64,000 nucleotides of DNA from positions 1,860,001-1,924,000 of the forward strand of contig NZ_FNKY01000001.1 in the NCBI RefSeq assembly GCF_900103165.1. Reading direction: 5' to 3'. Position 1 is the stretch's first letter; the number at the start of each line of letters is the position of its first letter. The translations under genes were made by a program, and so were the position numbers. The notes below the pieces were generated by a model that was given only the letters and a program-made list of their open reading frames with translations, was not told where the DNA came from and made no database searches. The DNA is from Nitrosospira multiformis (GTDB taxonomy: Bacteria > Pseudomonadota > Gammaproteobacteria > Burkholderiales > Nitrosomonadaceae). Positions 19,414 through 28,183 of this stretch are shown here, piece by piece.

Positions 19414-20493
19414 ATGTCCGGGAGTAGCCAGAACATTGATGTCGTTGTCGCGGGAGGCGGGCCGGCGGGTGGAATATGTGCGCTTACGCTTGCGCACGGC
19501 GGCGCGCGTGTAAGCCTGGTGCATTGGGATGGCTACAGCACAGGCGGTATCGAGCTCGTGTCCGGTCGTGCACGTCGTATGATTGAACGGTATTGCCCTG
19601 GTTTTTTCCGGCAGGATATCTTCGGAGCAGGGGGTGTGGAAGTCCATGAAACAATATCGCTGTGGGGCACGCCCGACCCGGTTACATTGAGCGCGATGTT
19701 TAATCCATGGGGCCCCGGTGTCGCGGTGGAGCGTACGCTTTTCGACCAGGCGTTGCGCGATCTGGCGGAGGCGGCGGGCGTGTCAGTAATTGGCGCCACC
19801 AAAGTCGCTGATATTGAACGCGGCAATGACCAATGGCAGCTCTCGCTACGCTCGGGGGAAGCTGAATGCGATCCAGTATGTGCCCGTTTTCTGGTTCTTG
19901 CGACAGGCCGCGCGGCGGCGCGCTTTTTCGATCCGCCACCGCTGAGTGAATCATCACAGATTGCGCTGATGGCGCCATTAAGTCCGCTCTCCGGCGTGCC
20001 AGATCATGCACTCTACATCGAGGCCAGGGATAACGGCTGGTGGTATGCGTTGCCCACCGGGGATGGCGGTCATTTTGCCGGCTTTTGCACCAGTCGTGAT
20101 GAGATCAAACGGCGGCGAGTATCCTTGCGGGAATTTTTTTTTGGGGAGCTTCGCCGCACGCGGCTGCTTGCTCCCCTGCTCGGCGGTCCGGACGCCCAGC
20201 TTAACCCGCGCATAACCGGACGCATGGCTGGCGCGCGTGCATTCAGCAAGGCGGCCGGGAATGGCTGGATTGCTGTCGGCGACGCGGCTTATGCGCCTGA
20301 TCCCCTTAGCGGCATGGGAATCGAGCTGGCGATCGAATCTGCGCAACTGGGTGCGCATGCGCTGCTGGAGGCAATGCGGGAGACGGGAAAAGAGGCAGCG
20401 AAGCACGAGGTATTTGCGGAGTATGAAGATGCGATACGTGAGCGCGCCAGTCAACACGGTAAAGCGGCAGCTCGCCACTATGGGAGCCTTTAA
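19414..20493 (+). CDS. FAD-dependent oxidoreductase, tryptophan halogenase/LodB-like superfamily
   Basis: The 359-residue protein has an N-terminal dinucleotide-binding GGGPAGG motif (residues 14-20) and the second FAD motif GWIAVGDAAYAPDPLSGMG near residue 287. This fits flavoprotein monooxygenases and the LodB/GoxB-like proteins that modify a tryptophan in quinone-cofactor oxidases. A tryptophan-halogenase signature (WxWxIP) is not seen. It is divergent from the SagB-type gene, and both could act on the same small molecule or peptide. The start at 19414 has no strong ribosome binding site. Confidence 0.8.
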   Translation: MSGSSQNIDVVVAGGGPAGGICALTLAHGGARVSLVHWDGYSTGGIELVSGRARRMIERYCPGFFRQDIFGAGGVEVHETISLWGTPDPVTLSAMFNPWGPGVAVERTLFDQALRDLAEAAGVSVIGATKVADIERGNDQWQLSLRSGEAECDPVCARFLVLATGRAAARFFDPPPLSESSQIALMAPLSPLSGVPDHALYIEARDNGWWYALPTGDGGHFAGFCTSRDEIKRRRVSLREFFFGELRRTRLLAPLLGGPDAQLNPRITGRMAGARAFSKAAGNGWIAVGDAAYAPDPLSGMGIELAIESAQLGAHALLEAMRETGKEAAKHEVFAEYEDAIRERASQHGKAAARHYGSL

Positions 20494-20549
20494 CTTAAAT
20501 CCGGTAGTTGGACAGGGTGGAGTGTGCGGTTTTTACGCTACCCGCCTTT

Positions 20550-21356
20550 TTAGCCGATTTTTACCGCCAGCATGGAAATTGAACCTCCGTCGAATCCTTC
20601 CACCGGAAAACTTGTTTCTTCCCCTTTTTGCCGCTGCGCTAGAACGTAGAGCAGCGGCAAATAATGATCCGGCGTGGGAACGGACAGTTTTGCATCCTCC
20701 CCCAGCTTGTCATATTCGATAAGCGACTGGAAATCATCCGAGTCACCTGAGCTTAACGCCTTCCGTACTACATTTTCGAATCGAAGCGCCCAATCGTACG
20801 GTTCAACCTTGTGATTTCCCCATGAATAAGCGTGGAGATTGTGCACGATATTTCCGCTGCCCAGAATAAGTACTCCCGCCTCGCGCAATGGTGCCAGGCG
20901 CCGGGCGATATCGTAATGCCAGATTGCTTCCTGGGTTTCATCGATACTCAGTTGAACGACTGGAATGTCGGCATTGGGGAAAATGTGCATGAGGACGGAC
21001 CAGGTTCCATGATCCAGACCCCAGCCAGTATCCATCGTGGCCACGGCCGGCATGAGCAGGTCGGCCACTTCCGCGGCAAGCAGAGGGGAGCCTGGCGCGG
21101 GATACTGAGCCCGGTGAAGTTCTGGAGGAAATCCACCAAAGTCATGGATGGTCCGTGGTTTTGCCATTGCCGTGATGGCTGTTTGTCGCACATACCAGTG
21201 TGCCGAGATGCAAAGGATCGCTTTGGGTCTGGGAAGCGAGGCACCCAAAACCGACCATGCCGCGGTATAGGCGTTGTTGGACAGCGCATTCATGGGATTG
21301 CCATGCCCCACGAAAATTGCGGGCATAATGGCGGATAGGGACGGATAGCGGCTCAT
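20550..21356 (-). CDS. ygiD: 4,5-DOPA extradiol dioxygenase family protein (YgiD type)
   Basis: The 268-residue product fits the class III extradiol ring-cleavage dioxygenases of the LigB/DODA type: FVGHGNPMNAL near the N-terminus (metal ligand His), ISAHW (second His), then GSGNIVHNLHAY and the late TPDHYLPLLYVL motif. The E. coli homologue opens catechols such as L-DOPA in vitro. GGAAGG precedes the ATG at 21356. It converges with the FAD oxidoreductase gene. The true substrate is unknown. Confidence 0.9.
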   Translation of the reverse strand: MSRYPSLSAIMPAIFVGHGNPMNALSNNAYTAAWSVLGASLPRPKAILCISAHWYVRQTAITAMAKPRTIHDFGGFPPELHRAQYPAPGSPLLAAEVADLLMPAVATMDTGWGLDHGTWSVLMHIFPNADIPVVQLSIDETQEAIWHYDIARRLAPLREAGVLILGSGNIVHNLHAYSWGNHKVEPYDWALRFENVVRKALSSGDSDDFQSLIEYDKLGEDAKLSVPTPDHYLPLLYVLAQRQKGEETSFPVEGFDGGSISMLAVKIG

Positions 21357-21380
21357 TAGCCTTCCAAGATTATGATATTA

Positions 21381-21645
21381 GGGCCTGTTAACACTTATTT
21401 CGCACCCGCGACGGTGACGGATTTCATCCAGCACGAGGCATGAGCCGTGCGGCGGAGCAGGCCTCCGTAAGCGGCGAGTAACGAAGGGCTGGATGAAATC
21501 CGTCCCGTCCCTTCGGGTTGCGCACAAAAAACGCGGATGCCGCGTTGCAAAGCTTGACCATAGGCCCACTATGGTCTGCGCTTCGCGCCTTGCCTCCGCG
21601 TTTTTTGTGTAGCAACGCGGGTGCGAAATAAGTGTTAACAGACCC
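21381..21645. mobile_element. 265-bp MITE-like element with long terminal inverted repeats and internal hairpins
   Basis: The left end GGGCCTGTTAACACTTATTT (continuing CGCACCCGCG) is repeated inverted at the right end with one mismatch, about 30 bp. The dinucleotide TA flanks each side, fitting a TA target duplication. Inside are two further inverted pairs: GACGGATTTCATCCAGC with its inverse (near 21417-21433 and 21489-21505) and ACAAAAAACGCGG with CCGCGTTTTTTGT. There is no transposase gene. The ends resemble those of some IS5-type elements, so it is probably mobilised in trans. Confidence 0.82.
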
Positions 21646-21652
21646 TAATGAC

Positions 21653-21862
21653 CCTGAATTCGGTAGTTGGATGAGGTGAAGTGCGCGGTTTTTGAGGGTA
21701 CAGGGTACGGCGTTGCGAACAACGCGGGCATGCGCCGCAAAAAGCAGATATCCGCCGCTAGTGAGCTCACTCAAAAGGTAAGAGTCGCATGGCACACACA
21801 TTCTCTACCATTCATAGTGCTAGACCGACAAATGAGCGGTCAACAGCAGGGCTTACAATGGA
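21653..21862. repeat. Variant/degraded copy of the 120-bp inverted-repeat element
   Basis: The left part (CTGAATTCGGTAGTTGGATG and on to GTGCGCGGTTTTT) matches a short copy at 20495-20545, and the right part (ATAGTGCTAGACCGACAAAT through GAGCGGTCAACAGC) matches the right half of the copy at 16596. The middle is longer than in the 120-bp copies. It lies directly beside the 265-bp element. Confidence 0.55.
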
Positions 21863-21939
21863 TTAAGGAATTATAAACAGCCTTCTGATAGAAGCATAAC
21901 GATTGTCATACGATGATGCAAGATTCGTGCAAGGTGCAG

Positions 21940-22128
21940 TCAGGCGATTTTCTTCAACAATATCACCGAGTCGTTTTTTTTCTTTCCTGTAATTTCTTCA
22001 ATATTCGTTCCGGATTTCCGGCCATTTGCTTGATAATGGCTAAGCATTTTCTGCCTGAAAGCCGCTGACCTGCAGTCGAACGGGACCACAGTGACGCAAG
22101 GTGTTTCTTGATCGGGATTTACTTTCAT
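21940..22128 (-). CDS. Small hypothetical protein
   Basis: A 62-residue basic frame starting MKVNPDQETPCVTVV with AGGATCAAGAGA just before the ATG at 22128. It has no membrane segment or known motif. The ribosome site and codon use make it more likely than chance, but there is no family evidence. Confidence 0.45.
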   Translation of the reverse strand: MKVNPDQETPCVTVVPFDCRSAAFRQKMLSHYQANGRKSGTNIEEITGKKKNDSVILLKKIA

Positions 22129-22343
22129 TCTCTTGATCCTTAATTAAGCGCAAACGAGCAGAAAAGGGTAATTATGGTGCGCGATTCCGTAGCGGTTTCA
22201 CCAGAGAAGAGTTGGCGGATTGGCGGATATAAACTATTCGAACGCAAAAAATCTCCTGGTACTGTGCGCACGAGGCGGTTGATGGTGGCTTTTCGGAAGG
22301 TGGTCAAATAACGCTCCAGAGGACCTATTCAGAAATGTATTCG

Positions 22344-22399
22344 CCTACCTTAAGTATTCACCTACCTTAAGGGGCGGGGTCTTACGGCGGCTACCTTAA
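22344..22399. promoter_or_regulatory. Three direct repeats of CTACCTTAA upstream of the chain-length determinant gene
   Basis: CCTACCTTAAG occurs at 22344-22354 and 22361-22371, 17 bases apart, and CTACCTTAA again at 22391-22399. The near two-turn spacing suggests binding sites for a regulator, about 320 bases before the next gene. The remaining spacer 22129-22717 shows no coding frame. Confidence 0.4.
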
Positions 22400-22717
22400 A
22401 GCAAAACCTTTACAGGAATATGAAAAATCGGTTTATTTTCAAATCGTATGTACATTGTCGCTGGATCTGCCGTTATTGTTTGTGTGGCACCGCACAGAAG
22501 TTTTTCTTGGTGTGGCATTTCATTGCCGTGATCCACTCAAGCTGTAAAGCGTGATTACGAAGCTGGGGTTTCCCGCCGGACGTAGTGGACAAAGAGTCCT
22601 GAAGTTATGCATTGTATAAAAATATAGAACCTCCATGCCAGGCCACCTGTTGCGAATAGATTGGCTTATCATTATCGATGATTGAGTTATCGAATTATTC
22701 CTGGATATCAGGTACGT

Positions 22718-24694
22718 ATGTTTGAACGGGCTATGAAAAACAGAGGCGATACGCACACACCTCAGGGTTTCTATTCGTTTGCAAGCACGAATGGAAAGCC
22801 CTGGTATCGATCGCGCAGATTCGGCATTTTCAGTGTTGTCTTTTTAATCAGTGCTACTATCGGCCTGGTTTATGACTATAGCCGTCCCGCCATTTACCGC
22901 AGCAGCGCGACGCTGCTAACCTCGGCTATGACCGCAATTGACCGGGAAAGCGGCGATCCGGATATTCAGCATGTTGCTATTCAAAGGCAAGTCTTACTGG
23001 GGCATGAACTGATCGCGGAAACCTTGTCGCGGCTTAAAGCAGCCAATAAATCTCTGCTTCGCCTCACGACATCCGATATACAGACTCTACTTCATGTCGA
23101 ACCCGTCTCCGAAACCAATCTCGTTGAAATACAGGCGGAAGATTCCGATTCAAAATTCTTGCCGATCCTCATCAACACGTGGATAGATGTATATCTTGAT
23201 GCACGAAATGAGGAAGTCAAACGACTGACAAGCGATACGACACGTATTCTTGAAGACGAATTGAAGGGCCTGTCTGATAAAGTTGATTTTGCCCGGACGG
23301 AACTGGAGGCTTTCAGAACTACTCATGATATTTCCTCGACCGGACGGGAGGAAAATGAAGCATTGGCTCGCCTTAAAGGCCTGACCGACTCGCTCAACAA
23401 GGCCAGCGAAGAGGAAGTCAAGGCCAGGGCAAATGTGGACGCTATAAAATCGGCCATTTCCCGGGGGAAGACTGTCGTCCCGAATGAGGAGAAGGGCAGT
23501 GTGACCGAGCTCCAATTGCGCTTGCAAAATTTACGCGAGAAGTTGGCGGATCTGGATAAGAGATATACCCGTGAGTATATCAATCTGCATCCCGAATTTA
23601 AATTTATTCCGGAGCAAATCAAGCAACTGGAAACGACAATCAAAAGTAAGCACCAGGAAGGCAGAGACGTGGTTCTGGCCGATGCGGAAGTGGTTTATGC
23701 CGCCGCGCAACAGACTGCACGGGAAATTCGAAGTCAACTGAATGAACACAAGCATCAGGCATCGGCTTTCACCACGAAATTCGCAAAGCATGATGCATTG
23801 AAAACCGATCTGGAAAGTCTGGAAAAGCTTCACCGTGAAACACAGGAGCGACTGGTGCAGGTCAAAACCGGACAAAAAGAAAAATACCCGCAGGTAACTG
23901 TGATTAGCCGGGCATACGAATCCAGAAATCCGGTGAGGCCGGACTATGGCCGAGATGCCCTGATAGCGATAGCGGGTTCTTTTTTACTGGGTCTTTTTAG
24001 TGTCTGGGTTTTTGAGTATTTAACGCAGAAGAAGGAAGAACAACCATCGCCGATAGCGGTTTTTGGAATACATAGCTATTCTCCCCCTAGCCGGGAATTG
24101 GCTAATTACCCCCAGACCGAGTCTATCCCATTAGATCATAAAGCAAACAACGCCCTGATGAGTCCTTCATCCAGGGAACTTTCCAGTCATCAGCTCAGAG
24201 TTTTGCTCAATGCTTCAAATCTGAAGGCAAAGCAACTGATCAGTCTTTTACTCAGCGGGCTGAGCGTTGATGAAGCCGCTGCTTTGCAACCCGGTCAGAT
24301 CGATCTGCAGGCGGCAACTATCTCGGTTATCGGGAAGACGCCGAGAGTCATTCCCCTATGTGGGGCGCTTAAATCATTATTTGAGCAATCGGACGGTCAA
24401 CCTGCGTGGAATTGGGATGATCCGGGATTGCGTATCGATCTCTCTGCCGCTTTGGTTTGCGCGGCGGTGGATTCGGGCCTGCCCGATCCCCAGGGAATTA
24501 CCGCCGAAGCCATCCGGCATAGCTATATCACTTATCTTGTCCGGCAGGGGTTGCGGCTGTCGGATCTTGAACAAATCACCGGTTACCTGGAGCCCTCTGT
24601 CATTTTAGGCTATAGCGCCTATTCACCGCCACAACAAGGCCGTCATATCTACGAAATAGAACTCTTTCACCCCGCATTGATTACGAGTACTTAA
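22718..24694 (+). CDS. Wzz/GumC-type polysaccharide chain-length protein fused to a degenerate tyrosine-recombinase-like domain
   Basis: The 658-residue protein has a Wzz-type layout: membrane segment near residues 33-53, a long periplasmic part with coiled coils (about 130-390), a PxxP-like NPVRPDY segment and a second membrane segment near 413-434. No Walker motifs (tyrosine kinase) follow. Instead the last 150 residues resemble a phage-integrase catalytic domain: SGLSVDEAAALQPGQID, ISVIGKTPRVIPL, IRHSYITYLVRQG and a final Tyr region. Of the catalytic set, the first Arg, the box-II His and the late His/Trp are replaced, while Lys, the second Arg and Tyr remain, so recombinase activity is unlikely. 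The start is uncertain: ATG 22718 or 22733. No other polysaccharide genes adjoin. Confidence 0.85.
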   Translation: MFERAMKNRGDTHTPQGFYSFASTNGKPWYRSRRFGIFSVVFLISATIGLVYDYSRPAIYRSSATLLTSAMTAIDRESGDPDIQHVAIQRQVLLGHELIAETLSRLKAANKSLLRLTTSDIQTLLHVEPVSETNLVEIQAEDSDSKFLPILINTWIDVYLDARNEEVKRLTSDTTRILEDELKGLSDKVDFARTELEAFRTTHDISSTGREENEALARLKGLTDSLNKASEEEVKARANVDAIKSAISRGKTVVPNEEKGSVTELQLRLQNLREKLADLDKRYTREYINLHPEFKFIPEQIKQLETTIKSKHQEGRDVVLADAEVVYAAAQQTAREIRSQLNEHKHQASAFTTKFAKHDALKTDLESLEKLHRETQERLVQVKTGQKEKYPQVTVISRAYESRNPVRPDYGRDALIAIAGSFLLGLFSVWVFEYLTQKKEEQPSPIAVFGIHSYSPPSRELANYPQTESIPLDHKANNALMSPSSRELSSHQLRVLLNASNLKAKQLISLLLSGLSVDEAAALQPGQIDLQAATISVIGKTPRVIPLCGALKSLFEQSDGQPAWNWDDPGLRIDLSAALVCAAVDSGLPDPQGITAEAIRHSYITYLVRQGLRLSDLEQITGYLEPSVILGYSAYSPPQQGRHIYEIELFHPALITST

Positions 24695-24708
24695 CAATGT
24701 TTTGATTT

Positions 24709-25800
24709 TTACGGGCCTGAATTGGCGGTGGTCTGGCTACCCGACTCCGCCTGATGCAGTAGCAAAGCCCGTTCCGGCTCCGGTAAATGACTTATTTCTT
24801 TTACCATCTCATAAAACTGACCCATGTTCCCATTCTGCTGCGCCAGAAGCGCCTGGAATGCAGGCACCAGACGCGTATAGGTTGAGATCGACGCGAGATA
24901 CGCATTATTGAGATGTTGCGCCAGCCATCGGCCATAGTTGCTGGATACGGTTTTGGTGGCCTGCAACCCAGAGAGCTTTTCGTGTAGCTCGGCATAAATG
25001 CCCGTCTTGGCTATGCGTTTCTCCGCCGTACTCATGTCTGAGGCAAAAAGTGTTTCCAGCCTTTTGCGATAGTCCAGCATTATTTCGGCGGAAGCGGCTT
25101 TCCTTTTTTGTGCCGCCTCAAATGCCGCTCGTTGTTCATTTGTCCCGTTATCGCTCAGCCACCGGCCTATGCCTTCCAGTTCGACCGCGGTTGCAAAGGA
25201 TTCATTAAAAGTACTGTCATCGCGCACATACACCACCTGATGTGCAAGTTCGTGGAATATCAGCTGGGCGAGTTCAGTATCGGAGTAGCCCAGGAAGGTA
25301 TTGAGTATAGGTTCTTTGAACCAGCCTAGCGTGGAGTAGGCACGGACTCCGCCGACCGTTACGTCATAACCTTTTGTTCTGAGTTCTTCCGCAAAGCGTT
25401 CCGCTTCAATTTTTGAGAAAAAGCCGCGATAGCTAACACACCCTGCCGCCACGAAACACCATTTCTCAAGCTCCAGAGAAAGCTCCGGGGCGGCGGATAC
25501 ATTCCAGATTGCATAGGGGCGCCCAATGTCAGCGTAAGTCGTAAAACTCTGATTATCCGGGAGTTTAAGTTCACCGATTGCAAACTCGCGCAGCCTGACT
25601 ACCGTGGTGAGGGAGCGTTTCAATGCCTCGTTAGTGCCGGGATCGGTGATAATCGCACTAATGGGCCGCGTGCGGTGCCGGATATCAAGATGACCATCCA
25701 CCGCTTGCGCGTAATAGCCGAGATTGGCACAACCTCCCAGCACAACGGCAAGACCTACGGCAATATTAAGCGTTAACGCGCACGAAATTCTCAAAGCCAT
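24709..25800 (-). CDS. Predicted aminopeptidase lipoprotein (PF10023-type zinc peptidase)
   Basis: The 363-residue protein has a lipobox (LGGC, cysteine about residue 24) and a zinc HELAHQ motif near residue 185, followed by FNESFATAVE, which supplies the downstream glutamate. The segment GYYAQAVDGHLDI near the N-terminus is typical of this family of predicted aminopeptidases. It should be anchored in the cell envelope. A degraded copy of the 120-bp repeat abuts the start codon, so its promoter lies in or beyond the repeat. It converges closely (14 bases) with the chain-length gene. Confidence 0.87.
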   Translation of the reverse strand: MALRISCALTLNIAVGLAVVLGGCANLGYYAQAVDGHLDIRHRTRPISAIITDPGTNEALKRSLTTVVRLREFAIGELKLPDNQSFTTYADIGRPYAIWNVSAAPELSLELEKWCFVAAGCVSYRGFFSKIEAERFAEELRTKGYDVTVGGVRAYSTLGWFKEPILNTFLGYSDTELAQLIFHELAHQVVYVRDDSTFNESFATAVELEGIGRWLSDNGTNEQRAAFEAAQKRKAASAEIMLDYRKRLETLFASDMSTAEKRIAKTGIYAELHEKLSGLQATKTVSSNYGRWLAQHLNNAYLASISTYTRLVPAFQALLAQQNGNMGQFYEMVKEISHLPEPERALLLHQAESGSQTTANSGP

Positions 25801-25801
25801 A

Positions 25802-25935
25802 ATCCTAAGCCTGCCGGTTGAAAGTATTTACAGCAAGCTCACCAAAAGAGAAGCTCAAGATTTATACGTCATGGCGTTATTTGGAAATTCGCTGAAGAAT
25901 GGACGGAAAACAAAGGTCAACCAAAAGTTCAGAGT
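25802..25935. repeat. Degraded copy of the 120-bp inverted-repeat element
   Basis: It begins ATCCTAAGCCTGCCGGTTG, close to the element's end, followed by GCAAGCTCACCAAAAGAGAAGCTCAAG, which aligns with the interior. The right end (GGTCAACCAAAAGTTCAGAG) is poorly kept. A plus-strand open frame through here (25724-26035) is not coding in my view. Confidence 0.5.
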
Positions 25936-26588
25936 GACAATTCCGGATTACGTAAAAAATGGCCGACTCGTAAAAATGAGCATGCCTGACGAACCAATAC
26001 GGCGGATAGAAGCATTCCTGAATGACTCACGTTGAGCACTATCTCGTCGCTTGTGCCCGGCATTTTCGTTTCTTCAACCGCCACCACACCGTCATTGGGA
26101 TGCGGTAACCGGGATATCAACCTGCCGCCGCCGATACTCTTGTGGCCCGCGATCACTCCGAGTTCGCATTGGTCATTCCGCTCGGGAATCTCCTGGCTCA
26201 ACCACTGCGGCATGCTGCGTCCGAGAATATATCGTCCCGGTGCGATTCGTGAAAGCTTCGTCGCCACGCGACTGCCGTTATAGGGACTCCCCGCCAGAAT
26301 AACGCGGCCAATTCGTTGCTGAGGATATTCTGCAAGCATCTGCAGTACCAAAAGACCACCCAGGCTATGGCCGATAAAATGTACGCGCGGCGCGGCAATA
26401 TTTGCAACAAAATTTGATAGCAATAACGCATTTTGCGACAGCGAGTTGCGCATGGAAGGATAGGAAAAAAAGACAGGATGAAAGCCGCAGCGCTGTAGCC
26501 GCATTCCCATTAATCGCATCACCCAGCCATGCATCCACAGCCCATGCACGAGCACGACGGTGTCTTGATCGGCGGCTGCCCCTGTCAA
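25929..26588 (-). CDS. Alpha/beta hydrolase, lipase/PGAP1-like
   Basis: The 219-residue protein has the core hydrolase features: VLVHGLWMHGW (oxyanion region), nucleophile elbow GHSLGG near residue 71, and SPYNGS after it; late HSGM supplies the His. The start is a TTG at 26588 with GAGGAG seven bases upstream, which decides it. There is no signal peptide. It could be an esterase or lipase; the substrate is unknown. Confidence 0.83.
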   Translation of the reverse strand: MTGAAADQDTVVLVHGLWMHGWVMRLMGMRLQRCGFHPVFFSYPSMRNSLSQNALLLSNFVANIAAPRVHFIGHSLGGLLVLQMLAEYPQQRIGRVILAGSPYNGSRVATKLSRIAPGRYILGRSMPQWLSQEIPERNDQCELGVIAGHKSIGGGRLISRLPHPNDGVVAVEETKMPGTSDEIVLNVSHSGMLLSAVLVRQACSFLRVGHFLRNPELSL

Positions 26589-26713
26589 TTCTACTCCTCA
26601 GACTGATTTCAAGGTATTTTACTCAGCATGAGCGCAAATGAGAATATAGAAAAACTCTGAATGGATCCTCGCGGGTTCGTTTTGGTCGCAATCTCGATAA
26701 TTTATTCAGAAGT

Positions 26714-27421
26714 TTACAAAAAAGATGGCGCATTCTTGTGGCTGTCCAGTATGACGCCTTGCTTTCTTCGATGAGCCGTCCAGCCCATTAATCCTATGCC
26801 TCCCAAGATCAACGTATATGTGGCGGGCTCAGGAACAACACTTGCGGGAGGAATGGCATCTATCGCACCGACAGTGGCACCATAAAAATACTCATAATTA
26901 GGAATTGTGAAAAGGATGTCGGTATAAGTTCCGATAAACTTGAGCAGTCCATTACCCTCCCAGCCGGTAATGGAACTGCCGCTCTGGGTGAGTAAACCGC
27001 CCCCCCAATTACCTGCCCCCTGGCTTACTATGCTGAATGTCGCATCGTTCAGAAAATTGAACGTGACGGGTAAGCCTGATTGTCCGACGCTAAAAAGGCT
27101 TATGATGGGATCAACCACCGCCTGAGAAAAATGAAAACCGTTTATTTCGTTTGTACCACCGGTCATCAGGAGCGTTCCATTTGTTTCTGGAGTATTTGTC
27201 ACCTCGGCACTGGTAAATGAGGTCGGAACATTATAGATATATGAACCATAATCTACTCCAAACGTATTTCCAGCGTAGGTGACATTGATGGTGTTCGATC
27301 CCTGGGTAAAATTGCCGTTCGCTGATGATGTCCAGTGAGCCCAGCTGGCCGTATCCAAAGGTGTTGCTTGAGCAGGCGCAATAAACATGATGCCGATAAT
27401 AGCCGCAAGTTTTCTTATCAT
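26714..27421 (-). CDS. PEP-CTERM secreted protein
   Basis: The 235-residue protein has a signal peptide and a C-terminal PEP-CTERM anchor: VPEPATYTLILGGIGLMGW followed by AHRRK. Such proteins are sorted by an exosortase (EpsH), usually in exopolysaccharide-producing bacteria. The body is Gly/Thr/Asn-rich and beta in character. The ATG at 27421 follows GGGAGA. No exosortase gene is in this window. About 16 residues follow the basic patch, slightly longer than usual. Confidence 0.88.
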   Translation of the reverse strand: MIRKLAAIIGIMFIAPAQATPLDTASWAHWTSSANGNFTQGSNTINVTYAGNTFGVDYGSYIYNVPTSFTSAEVTNTPETNGTLLMTGGTNEINGFHFSQAVVDPIISLFSVGQSGLPVTFNFLNDATFSIVSQGAGNWGGGLLTQSGSSITGWEGNGLLKFIGTYTDILFTIPNYEYFYGATVGAIDAIPPASVVPEPATYTLILGGIGLMGWTAHRRKQGVILDSHKNAPSFL

Positions 27422-27829
27422 TCTGGTTCTCCCGATAATTTCATAATTCAAATAAGGCATTGTTGTATAACGATATTATCAATTCCGTTTCCTTTGTCAG
27501 CGAATGCCTGGAGAACCGGTAAATGATGCGTTACTATGGCTTATCGGTATTTCTGTCACAATTGGACTGAAGTACATCAAGCCTCGGCTTTTTATTGGAC
27601 TGAAGTACAGGATGGAGAACGGGCGCGGCTGGCTGAGGGAGTCGGCGCCGCATGGCTGCGGGGAATCAGCGATGCGTTCTATTTCTGGGTAATAATAATG
27701 ACGAATGAATATAATCGGGTAAATTCATGTGTCGTCATACCCGGAGGGATTAGGGGCCAGCAAAGGCCCGGCCGTAACAATACCTGCCACCTAAACTGGC
27801 AATGTTTTGTTGCAGCAATTCTTTAGAGA
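27422..27829. other. Spacer, one short direct repeat
   Basis: No gene supported. TTGGACTGAAGTACA occurs twice 33 bases apart (27562-27576 and 27595-27609), and a one-mismatch relative lies at 58882. Open frames here lack ribosome binding sites. Confidence 0.4.
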
Positions 27830-28183
27830 TCAGGCAAGTGTCACTGGTCCGTGATCATCGCAGTGCTCATCGTGCGGGTGGTGGAGATGCCCATCGACCA
27901 GATAGTCGATATGATCGCCGTGCGGCACTGCTTCATGGCCGCAACCGGGGCCATGTGTATGGGTCTGCGAATGGCCAGCGCAAAGGTGTTCGGGCGTGCA
28001 ATTTTCCGGATTGTCGCTTGTTACTCCAATTACATGTTCATCAGTGTGATCTCCGTGCTGGTGATGCAGATGTCCGTCATGCAGATAATCGACATGATCA
28101 TCGTGCACGATACCCGTATGGCCGCACTGCGGCCCGTGTGGATGAGTATGATTTTCGTGCTGTGGCAGGTTACAATTAGTCAT
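27830..28183 (-). CDS. Histidine-rich metal-binding protein with two internal repeats
   Basis: The 117-residue protein contains 27 histidines (about 23 percent), in two tandem repeats of about 40 residues. Each repeat runs H-x-HGPxCGH ... HxDHxDYLxDGHLHHxH. There is no signal peptide or membrane segment, so it is probably a cytoplasmic metal store or chaperone for zinc, nickel or copper. AGGAG lies before the ATG at 28183. No metal transporter lies next to it. Confidence 0.8.
   Translation of the reverse strand: MTNCNLPQHENHTHPHGPQCGHTGIVHDDHVDYLHDGHLHHQHGDHTDEHVIGVTSDNPENCTPEHLCAGHSQTHTHGPGCGHEAVPHGDHIDYLVDGHLHHPHDEHCDDHGPVTLA

Noticed and set aside
22489-22535. Sigma-54-like promoter (TGGCAT..TTGCC)
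   Set aside because: The spacing between GG and GC is one base short of the required distance.
25724-26035. 103-codon plus-strand frame
   Set aside because: It crosses the aminopeptidase start, a degraded repeat and the hydrolase end, with no ribosome site.
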